Assembly (NCBI GenBank): GCA_963717955.1
Contig: CAVQXR010000001.1
Location: 868,001-932,000 of the forward strand
From: CAVQXR01 sp963717955
GTDB taxonomy: Bacteria > Actinomycetota > Thermoleophilia > Gaiellales > Gaiellaceae
Direction: 5' to 3'
Length of the DNA: 64,000 nucleotides
Below the pieces are notes generated by a model. It was given only the letters and a program-made list of their open reading frames with translations, was not told the DNA's origin and made no database searches. The position numbers were made by a program, and so were the translations under genes. Shown here one piece after another: positions 9,380-17,870 of this stretch; position 1 is the stretch's first letter, and every line of letters begins with the position of its first letter.

Positions 9380-9678
9380 GCCGGCGCCGCTTCAGCGATC
9401 GCCCCTTCGGGGAGACGCTCACCGAGCTCATGGCGGAGCGCAGCATCACCTACCGCGGTCTGGCCGCGAGGTGCGGTCTCTCGGCCGGCTATCTCAACCA
9501 CATCGTCCACGGCAGCCGTCCCGTGCCGGGCAACGATCAGCTCGAGCGGCTCGCCGCCGCGCTCGGAGTCGAGGCGGCTCATTTCCGCGAGTACCGGATC
9601 CGCGTGATCGCCGACAGGCTCGAGGAGATGCCCGACCTCGCCGAGCGGCTGTACCGCCGCCTCGCCGAGGGCCAGTGA
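9376..9678 (+). CDS. XRE-family helix-turn-helix protein
   Basis: This 100-residue protein carries an N-terminal Cro/C1-type helix-turn-helix. The recognition region ITYRGLAARCGLSAGYLNHI falls at about residues 20-40 and is followed by a short helical tail. Such proteins bind DNA as dimers and usually repress nearby genes. Its GTG overlaps the proS stop (GTGA), so it should be co-translated with proS; an alternative start at 9361 would lie inside proS. No effector domain is present and the target is unknown. Confidence 0.75.
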   Translation: MSRRRFSDRPFGETLTELMAERSITYRGLAARCGLSAGYLNHIVHGSRPVPGNDQLERLAAALGVEAAHFREYRIRVIADRLEEMPDLAERLYRRLAEGQ

Positions 9679-9781
9679 CCGGCCCACGGCGCAGCTCCTC
9701 GACATCCTCGCGCGCCGCGTTCCCGCGGCCCGGGTATAGGCTGGATCTCGTGCGCAGCCACGACGGACACCGAGGAGAGCG

Positions 9782-11140
9782 ATGAGCAAGAAGACGAAGT
9801 TCCTCCTGAGCGAGAAGCGCATTCCGGAGGCCTGGTACAACATTCAGGCCGACCTCCCGCAGCCCCTGCCTCCCGTCGTGCATCCGGGCACGGGCGAGCC
9901 GATCGGCCCCGAAGACCTCGCGCCACTCTTCCCGATGGCGCTGATCGGGCAGGAGGTAAGCCAGGAGCGGTGGATCGAGATTCCCGACCCCGTCCGCGAC
10001 GTCTTGCGGCTCTGGCGTCCGACGCCCCTCTACCGCGCTCACCGTCTCGAGCAGGCGCTCGACACCCCGGCGCACATCTACTACAAGTACGAGGGCGTCT
10101 CCCCCGTTGGCTCGCACAAGCCGAACACGGCGGTCGCGCAGGCCTTCTACAACCGCGAGGAGGGCGTCCGCGCCCTCACGACCGAGACGGGCGCAGGCCA
10201 GTGGGGGAGCTCGCTCGCGATGGCGTGCAGCTTCTTCGACATGACCTGCGAGGTCTACATGGTCAGGGTCTCGTACACCCAGAAGCCGTACCGGCGGAGC
10301 ATCATGAAGACGTTCGGGGCCGAGGTGTACGCGAGCCCGTCCGACCGCACGAACGCCGGCCGCTCGATCCTCGAGCAGGACCCGGACTCGCCTGGCTCGC
10401 TCGGGATGGCGATCTCGGAGGCGGTCGAGGCGGCGGCGGGAAGCGGCGGCACGAAGAAGTACTCGCTCGGCTCGGTCCTCAACCACGTGCTCATGCACCA
10501 GACCGTGATCGGGCTCGAGGCGCTCGAGCAGTTCGAGCAGGCGGAGGAGTACCCCGACGTGGCGATCGGCTGCGCCGGTGGCGGCTCGAACTTCGCCGGC
10601 TTCGCGCTTCCGTTCGTCCGCAACAACCTGATCGCCGGGAAGACGACCAGGATCGTGGCCGTCGAGCCGTCCGCCTGCCCGACGCTGACCAAGGGCAGGT
10701 ACCTCTACGACTTCGGCGACGCGGTCGCGACGACGCCGCTGCTCATGATGTATACGCTCGGGCACTCGTTCGTCCCGGCGCCCGTCCACGCCGGCGGTCT
10801 GCGCTACCACGGGATGGCGCCGATCGTCTCCGCGCTCCACGACCGCGGCCTGATCGAGGCCGTCGCGGTGCCGCAGAACCCCGTCTTCGAGGCGGCCGTC
10901 CAGTTCGCGCGCGCCGAGGCGATCATCCCCGCGCCCGAGGCCGCCCATGCGATCAAGGTCGCGATCGACGAGGCGCTCCGAGCGAAGGAGGAGGGGGTGG
11001 GCCGCGTGATCGCGTTCAACCTCTCCGGTCACGGGCACTTCGACATGGGCGCCTACGACGAGTACATCGCCGGCAACCTCCCCGACTACGAGCTCGACTC
11101 CTCCGAGGTCGACAAGGCCCTCGCCGGCGTCCCGTCCTGA
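9782..11140 (+). CDS. trpB: TrpB2-type tryptophan synthase beta-like protein
   Basis: This PLP enzyme condenses indole and serine to tryptophan. The 452-residue length and the N-terminal extension ending in RPTPLYRAHRLEQAL match the TrpB2 subfamily, which usually lacks an adjacent trpA, as here. The PLP lysine is in GVSPVGSHKPNTAVAQAF near residue 114. The glycine-rich phosphate-binding loop is GCAGGGSNFAGFALP near 265. A GAGGAG ribosome site precedes the ATG at 9782. TrpB2 proteins are thought to salvage free indole or act with distant TrpA; which applies here cannot be read from the sequence. Confidence 0.93.
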   Translation: MSKKTKFLLSEKRIPEAWYNIQADLPQPLPPVVHPGTGEPIGPEDLAPLFPMALIGQEVSQERWIEIPDPVRDVLRLWRPTPLYRAHRLEQALDTPAHIYYKYEGVSPVGSHKPNTAVAQAFYNREEGVRALTTETGAGQWGSSLAMACSFFDMTCEVYMVRVSYTQKPYRRSIMKTFGAEVYASPSDRTNAGRSILEQDPDSPGSLGMAISEAVEAAAGSGGTKKYSLGSVLNHVLMHQTVIGLEALEQFEQAEEYPDVAIGCAGGGSNFAGFALPFVRNNLIAGKTTRIVAVEPSACPTLTKGRYLYDFGDAVATTPLLMMYTLGHSFVPAPVHAGGLRYHGMAPIVSALHDRGLIEAVAVPQNPVFEAAVQFARAEAIIPAPEAAHAIKVAIDEALRAKEEGVGRVIAFNLSGHGHFDMGAYDEYIAGNLPDYELDSSEVDKALAGVPS

Positions 11141-11238
11141 AAGAGATTGCGGCGTCGGGGATGGGCGGCGCCGGCCGGCCTTCCCGCCGTCCGCACGCCG
11201 ACCGCGGCGGGCTGCGAACCCGCTAAGGTTGGACGCAA

Positions 11239-11313
11239 CGGGGTGTGGCGCAGCCTGGTTAGCGCGCCAGTCTGGGGGACTGGAGGTCCCGAGTTCGAAT
11301 CTCGGCACCCCGA
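11239..11313 (+). tRNA. tRNA-Pro (anticodon GGG)
   Basis: The 75-base gene folds as a full cloverleaf. The acceptor stem pairs CGGGGTG with CACCCCG and has discriminator A. The D-arm begins GGCGCAGCCTGG. The anticodon stem CCAGT/ACTGG encloses loop CTGGGGG, giving anticodon GGG. The T-arm loop is TTCGAAT. CCA is not encoded. Its 3' half is duplicated at 37,583 and 41,488, marking it as the likely integration target of the accessory DNA downstream. Confidence 0.95.
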
Positions 11314-11319
11314 TGAAAA

Positions 11320-11341
11320 CCCCGCGATTAGCGGGGTTTTT
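11320..11341 (+). terminator. Rho-independent terminator of tRNA-Pro
   Basis: A 6-bp GC stem (CCCCGC/GCGGGG) with a GATTA loop is followed by five T residues, 6 bases after the tRNA. The last T residues form the start of the 35-bp direct repeat. Confidence 0.85.
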
Positions 11342-11373
11342 CCGGTGTCCCTCCTTGGCGCACCCTAGCGAGT
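11339..11373. repeat. 35-bp direct repeat, left copy
   Basis: This 35-base sequence begins with the last T residues of the tRNA-Pro terminator and is identical to 40,476-40,510. Flanking bases differ on both sides, so the identity ends sharply. Its position next to a tRNA fits the left attachment site of an integrated element. Confidence 0.85.
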
Positions 11374-11420
11374 TAGGCGTGCGAAGGGCATCTTCTGCAG
11401 GGGCCCTCCCGGTGACCTGA

Positions 11421-11618
11421 GGCCGAGCCGCGGCGGGAGAGCTCGAGGCCGTCGATACAGCCGCCGCTGCACGCGCAGTCTTCGACGCCACCGCCCGCTT
11501 CCACAACCCGGTGCAGGCGACCGAGTGGTCCGACCCCGGCATCGACAGCGCATCCAAGCACGTCAGCGGTCTGATCATCGACGGGCTGAGGGCCCTGCAC
11601 CCGCGGCGCCCTAAGTGA
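11421..11618 (+). pseudogene. C-terminal remnant, probably of a TetR-family regulator
   Basis: An open segment with no start codon (in-frame TGA at 11,418) encodes ARAVFDATARFHNP, then GLIIDGLRAL and a stop. The pattern resembles the ligand-binding C-terminal end of TetR/AcrR repressors; no DNA-binding half is present. It lies less than 50 bases inside the left direct repeat, so the gene may have been cut by the integration. Assignment to TetR is by resemblance of a ~60-residue tail only. Confidence 0.4.
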
Positions 11619-11748
11619 CGGGCGGCTTCCGCAGGACGTGAGCAGTCGCTCGTAGAAGCCATGCCCTGTTTCGGCGTCGAGGTCGAACTGGTACTGGTGG
11701 CCGTTGATTGGGGGATAGATCGACGACGAGGGCAGCTAGCCTGCCGGG

Positions 11749-12327
11749 GTGGGCGACGATGGCCTGCCGCGGCTCCCCTTCGCCTCTTCTGCCGAGTGGG
11801 AGCGGTGGTTGGAGGGCAACCATGCCGACTCCGACGGGATCTGGATCAAGATGGCGAAGAAAGGCGCTGGCATCGAGAGCGTCCACTACCCGGAGGTGCT
11901 CGAGAGCGCGCTCTGCTTCGGCTGGATCGACGGGCGCCGCGAGAGGCTGGACGAGCACTACTTCCTGCAGCGGTTCACGCCGCGGCGGCCTCGCAGCAAA
12001 TGGTCGCAGATCAACCGCGAGAAAGCCGAGTGGCTGATCGCGCACGGGAGGATGCGCCCAGCGGGCCTGGCCGAGGTCGAGCGGGCGAAGGCGGACGGTC
12101 GTTGGCAAGCGGCGTACGCCGGACAGAGGCGAAGCGCCGTGCCGGACGATCTCCAGCGCGAGCTTGACGCTCGCCCCAACGCAAAGGCGTTCTTCGCCGA
12201 GCTGAGCAGCCAGAACCGCTACGCGATTCTCTACCAACTCCAGGACGCCAAGAGGCCGGAAACACGGGCACGGCGGCTCGCGAAGTTCATCGCAATGCTG
12301 GAGGCGAGCGAGACGATCTACCCCTAG
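11749..12327 (+). CDS. YdeI/OmpD-associated family protein
   Basis: The 192 residues match the YdeI (bacteriocin-protection) family. There is an N-terminal segment WLEGNHADSDGIWIKMAKKG, then the strongly conserved ALCFGWIDGRRERLDEHYFLQ and FTPRRPRSKWSQINREKAE, and a C-terminal helical part with FFAELSSQNRYAILYQL. The biochemical role of the family is not established; one E. coli member is linked to peptide resistance. The start is GTG. It is the first intact gene of the accessory region and has no operon partner. Confidence 0.85.
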   Translation: MGDDGLPRLPFASSAEWERWLEGNHADSDGIWIKMAKKGAGIESVHYPEVLESALCFGWIDGRRERLDEHYFLQRFTPRRPRSKWSQINREKAEWLIAHGRMRPAGLAEVERAKADGRWQAAYAGQRRSAVPDDLQRELDARPNAKAFFAELSSQNRYAILYQLQDAKRPETRARRLAKFIAMLEASETIYP

Positions 12328-12429
12328 CGCCGGTGCAAGTCGATGCAAGCCGTCGTGCTCACCCACACGGGCACTCTCTTCGGATTTGCGGGCGGGCGTC
12401 CATGTGGCGGAGACGCGGCCGCTCGGCAA

Positions 12430-12912
12430 CTACCTTGTCGACGCGCGCGCGGGGACGCCATCGGGTGCGATTAGTTCCATCCGCGTTTCGGGCATCACGA
12501 CGATGCACGCCTTCCCTTCGACGGCAGGCACGCTGAACCGGCACGGCCCGCGAGGCTTGAACAGCCGGCCGACGAATTCCGCAGCCCCTCCCCCCTGAAA
12601 CGCGGGACGGGGCCGGGACTCCGATCCGAGGCCGAGAAACCACGGCTTGTCGTCCATGCGGGGATCGGTGTTCAGGTCTCCGCCCCAAATGAATGTCTGG
12701 TCGCCGAACAGGCGGCGGAGTTCGTGCGGGATCACATTCATCTCCCACACGCTCCGATCGGGCGTTGCCACCTCCACCCCCTCGACCGAGCGTGAGGCAA
12801 GGATCTCGTCGGGGATCTTGGAGGCGTGGAGGTGGACGCTCGCTAGCCACCTTGGGTTGGTTGCCGAGCGGGCGATCGCGGTTGAGCCCTCAGGCTCCTG
12901 GAGCTCCTGCAA
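12430..12912 (-). pseudogene. Endonuclease/exonuclease/phosphatase-family fragment
   Basis: The middle of this frame contains NPRWLASVHLHASKIP and FIWGGDLNTDPRMDD, the His- and GDLN-type motifs of the EEP (DNase I-like) phosphodiesterase fold. Only about 90 residues look like the family; the catalytic N-terminal part and the C-terminal SDH motif are missing. Family similarity stops where the short repeat at 12,585-12,629 begins, after which the reading is unrelated. It is therefore a truncated gene whose 3' end was replaced near the repeat. Confidence 0.55.
12585..12629. repeat. Interspersed C-rich repeat, copy 1
   Basis: This is one of three related segments of about 45 bases, with cores at 12,585, 17,830 and 20,262. 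Each starts CCCCTCCCCCCTGAA and continues into a GGGACTCC(G/T)ATCCG block. Copy 1 coincides with the point where the EEP nuclease fragment loses homology. Confidence 0.6.
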
Positions 12913-13031
12913 GAGTGTCGGACCGCCGGTATGCGATTGCAGTCGGTAAGACCCCGTCCGACCGATGGCAGCGTAAGGGAGGTCTTATCGAAGCCATGCT
13001 CCTGACAGCCTCCCGGACAACTACGCGGAAG

Positions 13032-14120
13032 TCACCAGACGCGGTCGTCGCCGTCGACCAGCGCCCGCTCGAAGCCTCTCCCACACCGTCGGCTTCCTCT
13101 GAAGGCCAGCACGATCGCGATAAGGACGATCAGGAGCATGACGACGTTGTGGCCGTACTTGCGGGTCGACGAGACGTCGCCGATGACGGGGTAATAGGAG
13201 AACGCCACGAGCCCGCGGCTAAGGACGGCACCCGCGGCGAGAGCGACGACGTGAGGCACACCCCAGCCGGTGCCGTGAGACGCCCGGACGAGCAGAAAGC
13301 CGCTGAGGAGGAGCACGGCCGCGGAGAGGGCGACTCCCGGCCACGTGGAAGGAGCGATCGCGAGAAGTGTCGCGAGCACGAGGCTCGCGCCGAGCACAAC
13401 GTGTGGCCGCGGGGCGCTCCGGTGGGTCGGCTCGAGGCCAGTGGAGGACGGGGACCTCAGGGCAAGCACGACCAGTCCCGCGACGACCGCTAGCGTGCCG
13501 ACAACCTGTGCGGCAGAGGGGTGTGTCGGCTCGTTGACGAGCGTGTCGCCGAGCACGAGCGCGGCGACCGCAGCGTAGAGGAGGCCGATGATCGACAGCC
13601 CTTTCCAGCCGACCCACGCGCTCCTCGCAGCGGCAGGCCGCATTGCCTCGGTTAGCGCGATCGGCGCGCCGAAGCTGTAGACGAGGTGCCCGACGACAAA
13701 GGCTTGTGTGGCGAATGCGCTCAGTCCGAGCGCGTCGACCCGAGTTTGCCCGAACAGCTCCTCCCAGCTCTCGATGTCGCGGTAGCTGTCGTTGAACATC
13801 GACTGGTCGATGAGCCCGGCCTGGACGACACCCGCAGCGGTTGCGAGGAGTAGGATTGCCGGCCACCCGCGGCCGGTCCGGCGAACGAACTCCCGGATGA
13901 GCAGAGCCGGGCCTCCGTACAAACATCCAAACACGATCGCGCCGGCCAGCAGTTCCGCGGGTTGCCCAGTGGTGTCGTCATAAGCCGCAAGATCCTCGGC
14001 GCAGATCGCACACAGCAACATGAGCGTCAGCGCCAGGCCCAGGTGTCCGACACGACGTAACGGCCCGCGCCGGCGTGCGTCAGCCGGAGCCGCGCCGTCC
14101 ACGACAGTCGGGTTGTGCAA
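13032..14120 (-). CDS. Multi-pass membrane protein of unknown function
   Basis: The 362-residue protein has about nine or ten hydrophobic segments, starting near residue 25 and spread to the C-terminus. A conserved-looking loop LIDQSMFNDSYRDIESW sits after the third helix. It has no nucleotide-binding or catalytic motif that I recognise. The ATG start follows a proline/arginine-rich cytosolic leader. It stands alone, on the strand opposite the YdeI gene. A transporter or channel role is possible but not supported by any motif. Confidence 0.7.
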   Translation of the reverse strand: MHNPTVVDGAAPADARRRGPLRRVGHLGLALTLMLLCAICAEDLAAYDDTTGQPAELLAGAIVFGCLYGGPALLIREFVRRTGRGWPAILLLATAAGVVQAGLIDQSMFNDSYRDIESWEELFGQTRVDALGLSAFATQAFVVGHLVYSFGAPIALTEAMRPAAARSAWVGWKGLSIIGLLYAAVAALVLGDTLVNEPTHPSAAQVVGTLAVVAGLVVLALRSPSSTGLEPTHRSAPRPHVVLGASLVLATLLAIAPSTWPGVALSAAVLLLSGFLLVRASHGTGWGVPHVVALAAGAVLSRGLVAFSYYPVIGDVSSTRKYGHNVVMLLIVLIAIVLAFRGSRRCGRGFERALVDGDDRVW

Positions 14121-14225
14121 GACGTGCCTCCGACGCGCATCCCCTCACGACGCCAGGCTTGACGTCGAGGGACAGCCGATCGACAGTTGCGCTGCCGAGG
14201 CGCTTGGGCAGCTCGCGTGCGACCA

Positions 14226-14501
14226 TCATGTCACCGTTCGCTTCCCTGGATAGCGCTGCTTGCTGTGCCTCTCGAGGCTGCCGAGCAAGAGGAGCAGGAG
14301 GAAGACGGCCAGCACGGCGAGCCTGACCCATTTGGCCCAGGTGGGGAGCTCGGGCGGGTCAGGGAGCGGGAGCGCTCTGACGAGCGCGTACAGGGGGAAC
14401 ACGAAGAACAGAATGATTCCGGTCACAACGAGCAGGGCCCGACCCGCCCGGTACACTCGCGGCCCGTCGGAGAGCTCGTGCTCGGCTTGTTGCTGGGTCA
14501 T
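14226..14501 (-). CDS. Small membrane protein, two predicted helices
   Basis: This is a 91-residue product (103 if begun at 14,537) with one hydrophobic helix at about 25-48 and a second, Leu/Val-rich, at about 60-80, ending in a basic tail. No family is recognised. It lies between the response regulator and the membrane protein at 13,032, both on the same strand, and could be transcribed with either. Confidence 0.5.
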   Translation of the reverse strand: MTQQQAEHELSDGPRVYRAGRALLVVTGIILFFVFPLYALVRALPLPDPPELPTWAKWVRLAVLAVFLLLLLLGSLERHSKQRYPGKRTVT

Positions 14502-14567
14502 GCGTACGACGGTACGGACACGCGGTAGCTGACGCATCGGCCGCGAGTCGGGTCTTCGTCTCCGACT

Positions 14568-15230
14568 TCAGAGGGAGCGCGGCCGCACGAGGCGGGCGTC
14601 GTACGCGAGCACGACCGCCTGCACGCGATCCCGCAGGCGAAGCTTGCGCAGGATGGAAGAAACGTGCGTCTTCACGGTCGCCTCGGTCACGACCAAGCGC
14701 GCGGCGATCTCTGCGTTCGACAGACCGAGCGCGACCAATTGAAGCACCTCCAGCTCGCGCCCCGTGAGCTGACCGAGGTCAATTGGTGGCGTATCGGTCT
14801 CCGGGAGGGATTCGGTAAGCCGATCGAGCAGTCGCCGGGTAACGCTCGGCGCGAGAAGCGCATCACCGCGCGCGACAACCCGGACCGCCTCAATGAGCTC
14901 TGGGGGCCGGACGTCCTTGAGCAGGAAGCCGCTCGCCCCCGCGCGCAGGGCGGCGAAGACGTTCTCGTCCACGTCGTACGTGGTGAGCACGATGACGCGG
15001 GCCCTGCTTCCCGAGGCGACGATCCGCCGTGTCGCCTCTATGCCGTCCAGATCCGGCATGCGGACGTCCATCAGCACGATGTTTGGCTCGAGGCGCTGCA
15101 CGAGGCTCGCAGCCTCGGCGCCGTCACTCGCCTCGCCGACGACCTCGATGTCGGGCTCAGCATCGAGGATCATGCGGAACCCGCCGCGGACGAGGGCCTG
15201 ATCGTCGGCCACTACCACGCGGATCGTCAC
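14568..15230 (-). CDS. NarL/FixJ-type response regulator
   Basis: The 220-residue transcription factor has a receiver domain at 1-120 and a LuxR-type helix-turn-helix at about 150-212. The receiver has the acidic pair VVADDQALVRGG, phosphoacceptor Asp in IVLMDVRMPDLDG, Thr in VIVLTTYD and Lys in FLLKD. The output domain shows LTGRELEVLQLVALGLSN and TVKTHVSSILRKL. Its start overlaps the stop of the histidine kinase (4 bases), making a classic two-component pair, with a membrane protein and a PadR regulator upstream in the same run. Confidence 0.93.
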   Translation of the reverse strand: MTIRVVVADDQALVRGGFRMILDAEPDIEVVGEASDGAEAASLVQRLEPNIVLMDVRMPDLDGIEATRRIVASGSRARVIVLTTYDVDENVFAALRAGASGFLLKDVRPPELIEAVRVVARGDALLAPSVTRRLLDRLTESLPETDTPPIDLGQLTGRELEVLQLVALGLSNAEIAARLVVTEATVKTHVSSILRKLRLRDRVQAVVLAYDARLVRPRSL

Positions 15231-16324
15231 GGCGTCGACTCCACCGGCAGCCGCGCCCGCACCTCGTAGCCGCCGCCAGGCCGCGGACCGGTCTCGAGCG
15301 TCCCGCCGAGTATCGCAGCCCGTTCGCGCATGCCGACGATGCCGAAACCGCCGCCGTCCCCGCTGCCCGCGCCGCCACCCCGGCCGTCATCGACCACGCT
15401 CAGCTCCACCTCGTCGGAGGCATAGCGCACCGTCACCTTCACGCGCGTAGCGCGAGCGTGCCGAAGGGTGTTCGTGAGGGCTTCCTGGACGATGCGATAC
15501 GCCGAGAGCTCCACCCCCACCGGGAGCGCTCGGGCCGGACCCTCTCGCCGCAGCTCAACCTGTAGACCGGCCGCCCGCAGCGGCGCGGCCAGCTCGTCCA
15601 GCCGGTCGAGCCCGGGTTGTGGGCGGGCGGAGTCGGTCTCCGCGTCGGTCCGCACAGCCCCGAGCAGCCGGCGCAGCTCGCTCTGGGCCTCCCGTCCCGC
15701 CTCTTCGATCGAGCGCAACGCCGCGCGTGCCTGGTCGGGCCGCGTCTCGAACAGGTGGTCAGCCGCGCCAGCCTGCACCACGATCACCGAGACGCTATGT
15801 GCGATGACGTCGTGCAACTCCCGGGCGATGCGCGCTTGCTCCTCCGAAACGGCTCGGCGCATCGCCTCCTCGACGGCCACTCGCCGATTGCGCACGACCT
15901 CGCCGAGCGCCCACGACACGAGCACGAGGGCCATGGCGAACACGGTGTCCTCAACCGACGCCGTGAAGAAGTTCGTTGCCGCCAGACCGAGCAGCGCTGC
16001 GAGCGCGGCGAGCGAGACGCGCGGCGGCCGGGCTGCCGCGAGCGAGCCAAGCGCGAACAACCCCGCGTATGGGACGAGACCGTCCGGAGCAATCAGCTGG
16101 ATCGCGAGCCCGCCGACGAGCGCGACCGCCATGACCGCCACCGGGTGGGTCCGGCGCCACCAAAGCGCAACGCCCTGGGCAACGGCGATCACGATCCCCA
16201 GAGCTTTCAGGGGCCCGGCCTCCACGGAAGGATCGAGTACGACTAGGACAAGAACAGCGGTCACCGCCGCCACGATCGCCAGGTCGACGAATCGTCGGAG
16301 CTGGGTGTGAGAAAGGCGGCGCAC
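15227..16324 (-). CDS. Sensor histidine kinase (HisKA_3 / NarL-partner type)
   Basis: This membrane kinase of about 365 residues has four to six N-terminal helices within residues 1-130 and then the dimerisation helix with the phosphoacceptor His in EEQARIARELHDVIAHSVSV. A GHKL ATPase domain follows, with N-box EALTNTLRHA and G-box VDDGRGGG...GFGIVGMRER. It should phosphorylate the overlapping response regulator. The chosen GTG start (16,324) lies just before the first helix; a GTG at 16,444 that overlaps the upstream gene is the alternative and adds 40 low-complexity residues. Confidence 0.88.
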   Translation of the reverse strand: MRRLSHTQLRRFVDLAIVAAVTAVLVLVVLDPSVEAGPLKALGIVIAVAQGVALWWRRTHPVAVMAVALVGGLAIQLIAPDGLVPYAGLFALGSLAAARPPRVSLAALAALLGLAATNFFTASVEDTVFAMALVLVSWALGEVVRNRRVAVEEAMRRAVSEEQARIARELHDVIAHSVSVIVVQAGAADHLFETRPDQARAALRSIEEAGREAQSELRRLLGAVRTDAETDSARPQPGLDRLDELAAPLRAAGLQVELRREGPARALPVGVELSAYRIVQEALTNTLRHARATRVKVTVRYASDEVELSVVDDGRGGGAGSGDGGGFGIVGMRERAAILGGTLETGPRPGGGYEVRARLPVESTP

Positions 16325-16440
16325 GCTCCGATCATGCCGATCGCGGCTGCGATTGGCGATCAAGCAACCCGTCGCACTCGAGTGCGGTCTCGGGCCCGCG
16401 GTCGAGGCCGCTCGTTCTGCCTGCCGCCGCCCCGAGGCGG

Positions 16441-16995
16441 TCACGCGCGCTGCGGCTCAGTTCGCAAGCGCCGCACAATGTGCGCAGCCAGCGCCAGCAT
16501 GCCGAGGCCGAGCACGGTCATCGCGCCAGCGGTCAGCCACGTGAACGGCGCGGGCAGGTACAGGGCGAGAAACCATGAGCGAGTAGGGGTGTCGGTGAGC
16601 AGCATGACTAGGGGCACGATCCCCTGCGGGAAGAGCGGGATCCAACAAAGCGTGCCGCACCACGCAGCGACGGCGGGCCGCTGTCTGACGGCCGTCAAGC
16701 GAGCGGCCAGGCCCTCACGAACGACGTTTAGCGACATTCGCAGACCGCCGCGGCCGTCCCCGATCGTCGCGTAGAGGAGGGAGGCGAACTCGTCGCCGTA
16801 GCGTTCCCGCCACGCAGGCGGATACCAGCAGAGCAGGCGCGAGACACGGCGCTCGCGGCGCGCAGCGAGACCGTGTTCCTGCGTGAGCAGGCGACGGACG
16901 AAGCGCGCCACCGGCCACAGCAGGGCGAGAAACCAGAAGAAGACCCAGAAGACGAGGGAGACGGGCACGAACCACCAGCCCAGGCGCTCGATCAC
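16441..16995 (-). CDS. Membrane protein with HAAS-like motif, PadR-associated
   Basis: The 184 residues hold an N-terminal hydrophobic helix (about 8-35), a cytosolic block LLCWYPPAWRERYGDEFASLL that resembles the YPxxWRxRYGxE core of HAAS/permease-prefix domains, and two or three C-terminal helices. Such proteins are typically encoded directly after PadR regulators and are thought to act as membrane partners in sensing. Here it follows padR by 9 bases and runs up to the histidine kinase, so it probably belongs to the same signalling operon. Confidence 0.65.
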   Translation of the reverse strand: MIERLGWWFVPVSLVFWVFFWFLALLWPVARFVRRLLTQEHGLAARRERRVSRLLCWYPPAWRERYGDEFASLLYATIGDGRGGLRMSLNVVREGLAARLTAVRQRPAVAAWCGTLCWIPLFPQGIVPLVMLLTDTPTRSWFLALYLPAPFTWLTAGAMTVLGLGMLALAAHIVRRLRTEPQRA

Positions 16996-17004
16996 GCGGT
17001 CAGA

Positions 17005-17334
17005 TCATGCCGTCGCCGCCCGGGTCGAGAGACGGCGCAGACCGACGTCCGCGACATGTCGCTGATCGGCCAGGTGTGCATGGAGGGCGGTGGCACCGCT
17101 TGCCGTGAGCCGATATGGACGACGGCGGCCCTCACCTTCGAGCGGTTCGATGAGGCCCTGCTCCTCGAGTCGCCCGAGGGCGGCGTACAGCGTCCCCGGA
17201 CTGAGCACGACCTGCGCGAAGGCTTCGATGTTCTTCGTTAGCGCATAGCCGTGCTTTGGACCGCCTGCCAGGCTCGAGAGAATCAGGGTCGCAGGGCCCG
17301 CGTAGCGTCCCGAAGATGTGATCCCATCCGTCAT
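17005..17334 (-). CDS. PadR-family transcriptional regulator
   Basis: This 109-residue winged-helix repressor has the PadR signature LILSSLAGGPKHGYALTKNI, then LSPGTLYAALGRLEEQGLIE and RRRPYRLTASGATAL. It lacks the long C-terminal Vir-like domain, placing it in the short PadR class. The ATG at 17,334 is preferred; the same frame stays open further upstream but has no PadR similarity there. It is the first gene of a four-gene run with the HAAS-like protein, histidine kinase and response regulator, and probably represses this operon. Confidence 0.9.
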   Translation of the reverse strand: MTDGITSSGRYAGPATLILSSLAGGPKHGYALTKNIEAFAQVVLSPGTLYAALGRLEEQGLIEPLEGEGRRRPYRLTASGATALHAHLADQRHVADVGLRRLSTRAATA

Positions 17335-17562
17335 GTGATCGCCACGTCGTTCTTCCTCGAGTGGGGTCGGACGACCAACTACGCCAACCTGAGGATCGAC
17401 GAGGCCGGCGGAGGGCGACAGCCCGTCACCAACAGCTACCGCATCAGCAATCTCAAGTGCGGCACGCGCTACCACTTCCGCGTCAGCGCCTGGAGCGGCG
17501 CCGGCTTCTTCCCGGGCAAGGACAGAGGCTTCAGAACACAGGATTGCGCCATCAAGAAATAG
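17335..17562 (+). pseudogene. Fibronectin type III-like domain fragment
   Basis: About 75 residues include FFLEWGRTTNYANL, SYRISNLKCGTRYHFRVSAW and a final FRTQDC. The spacing of W, the L-x-C-G-T-x-Y-x-F-R-V segment and the final strand is the pattern of a fibronectin type III beta-sandwich. There is no signal peptide or other domain, so it looks like the tail of a lost secreted protein. Its start abuts the PadR start on the opposite strand. A second, shorter Fn3-like tail lies at about 20,883-20,957. Confidence 0.4.
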
Positions 17563-17634
17563 CTGGGTACGCGGCGAGGTCGACGGCCGAACCGGACATC
17601 TCGACACCGCCCCCGCCCCGGGCGACACTGACCG

Positions 17635-17844
17635 ATGTCCCGCACCTTCTACGGACTCCACGACCGGGAGATCCGCGAGGTGACCGAGTTCTACCTCCGG
17701 CTCGATGACGCCGAACGCGAGCTCGCCGAGATGCTGCACGACGAGCCCGGGTGGCGGGGGAGATTCGAGATCGTGGTCGTCGACTTCACTGGGGCTGCGG
17801 TCGTGGTGCGCGATCTCGACCTTGGACGACCCCTCCCCCCCTGA
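17635..17844 (+). CDS. Small protein of unknown function, partly duplicated downstream
   Basis: The 69 residues start with ATG and read as an acidic, soluble protein with a predicted beta end FEIVVVDFTGAAVVVRDLD followed by GRPLPP and stop. The last 35 codons, together with the following non-coding bases, recur in degenerate form at 20,182-20,300. The repetition suggests a mobile or gene-conversion unit rather than a housekeeping gene. No family is recognised. Confidence 0.4.
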   Translation: MSRTFYGLHDREIREVTEFYLRLDDAERELAEMLHDEPGWRGRFEIVVVDFTGAAVVVRDLDLGRPLPP

Positions 17845-17870
17845 ACGAGGGGTGGGACTCCGATCCGGGG
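17762..17870. repeat. Interspersed repeat, copy 2 (long form)
   Basis: About 109 bases align with 20,182-20,300 at roughly three quarters identity by eye. They cover the 3' end of the small gene at 17,635 and the C-rich core at 17,830-17,870 that is also shared with 12,585. Confidence 0.55.

Noticed and set aside
9361..9678. A toxin-antitoxin role for the XRE protein
   Set aside because: There is no partner toxin gene beside it; its start overlaps proS and the next gene is trpB.
9494..11662. Very long antisense reading frame through trpB and the tRNA, including the RFELGTS-type peptide at the tRNA
   Set aside because: It is the mirror of a GC-rich coding strand, and the RFELGTS string is a known false translation of tRNA 3' ends. 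The same string appears at the other tRNA copies.
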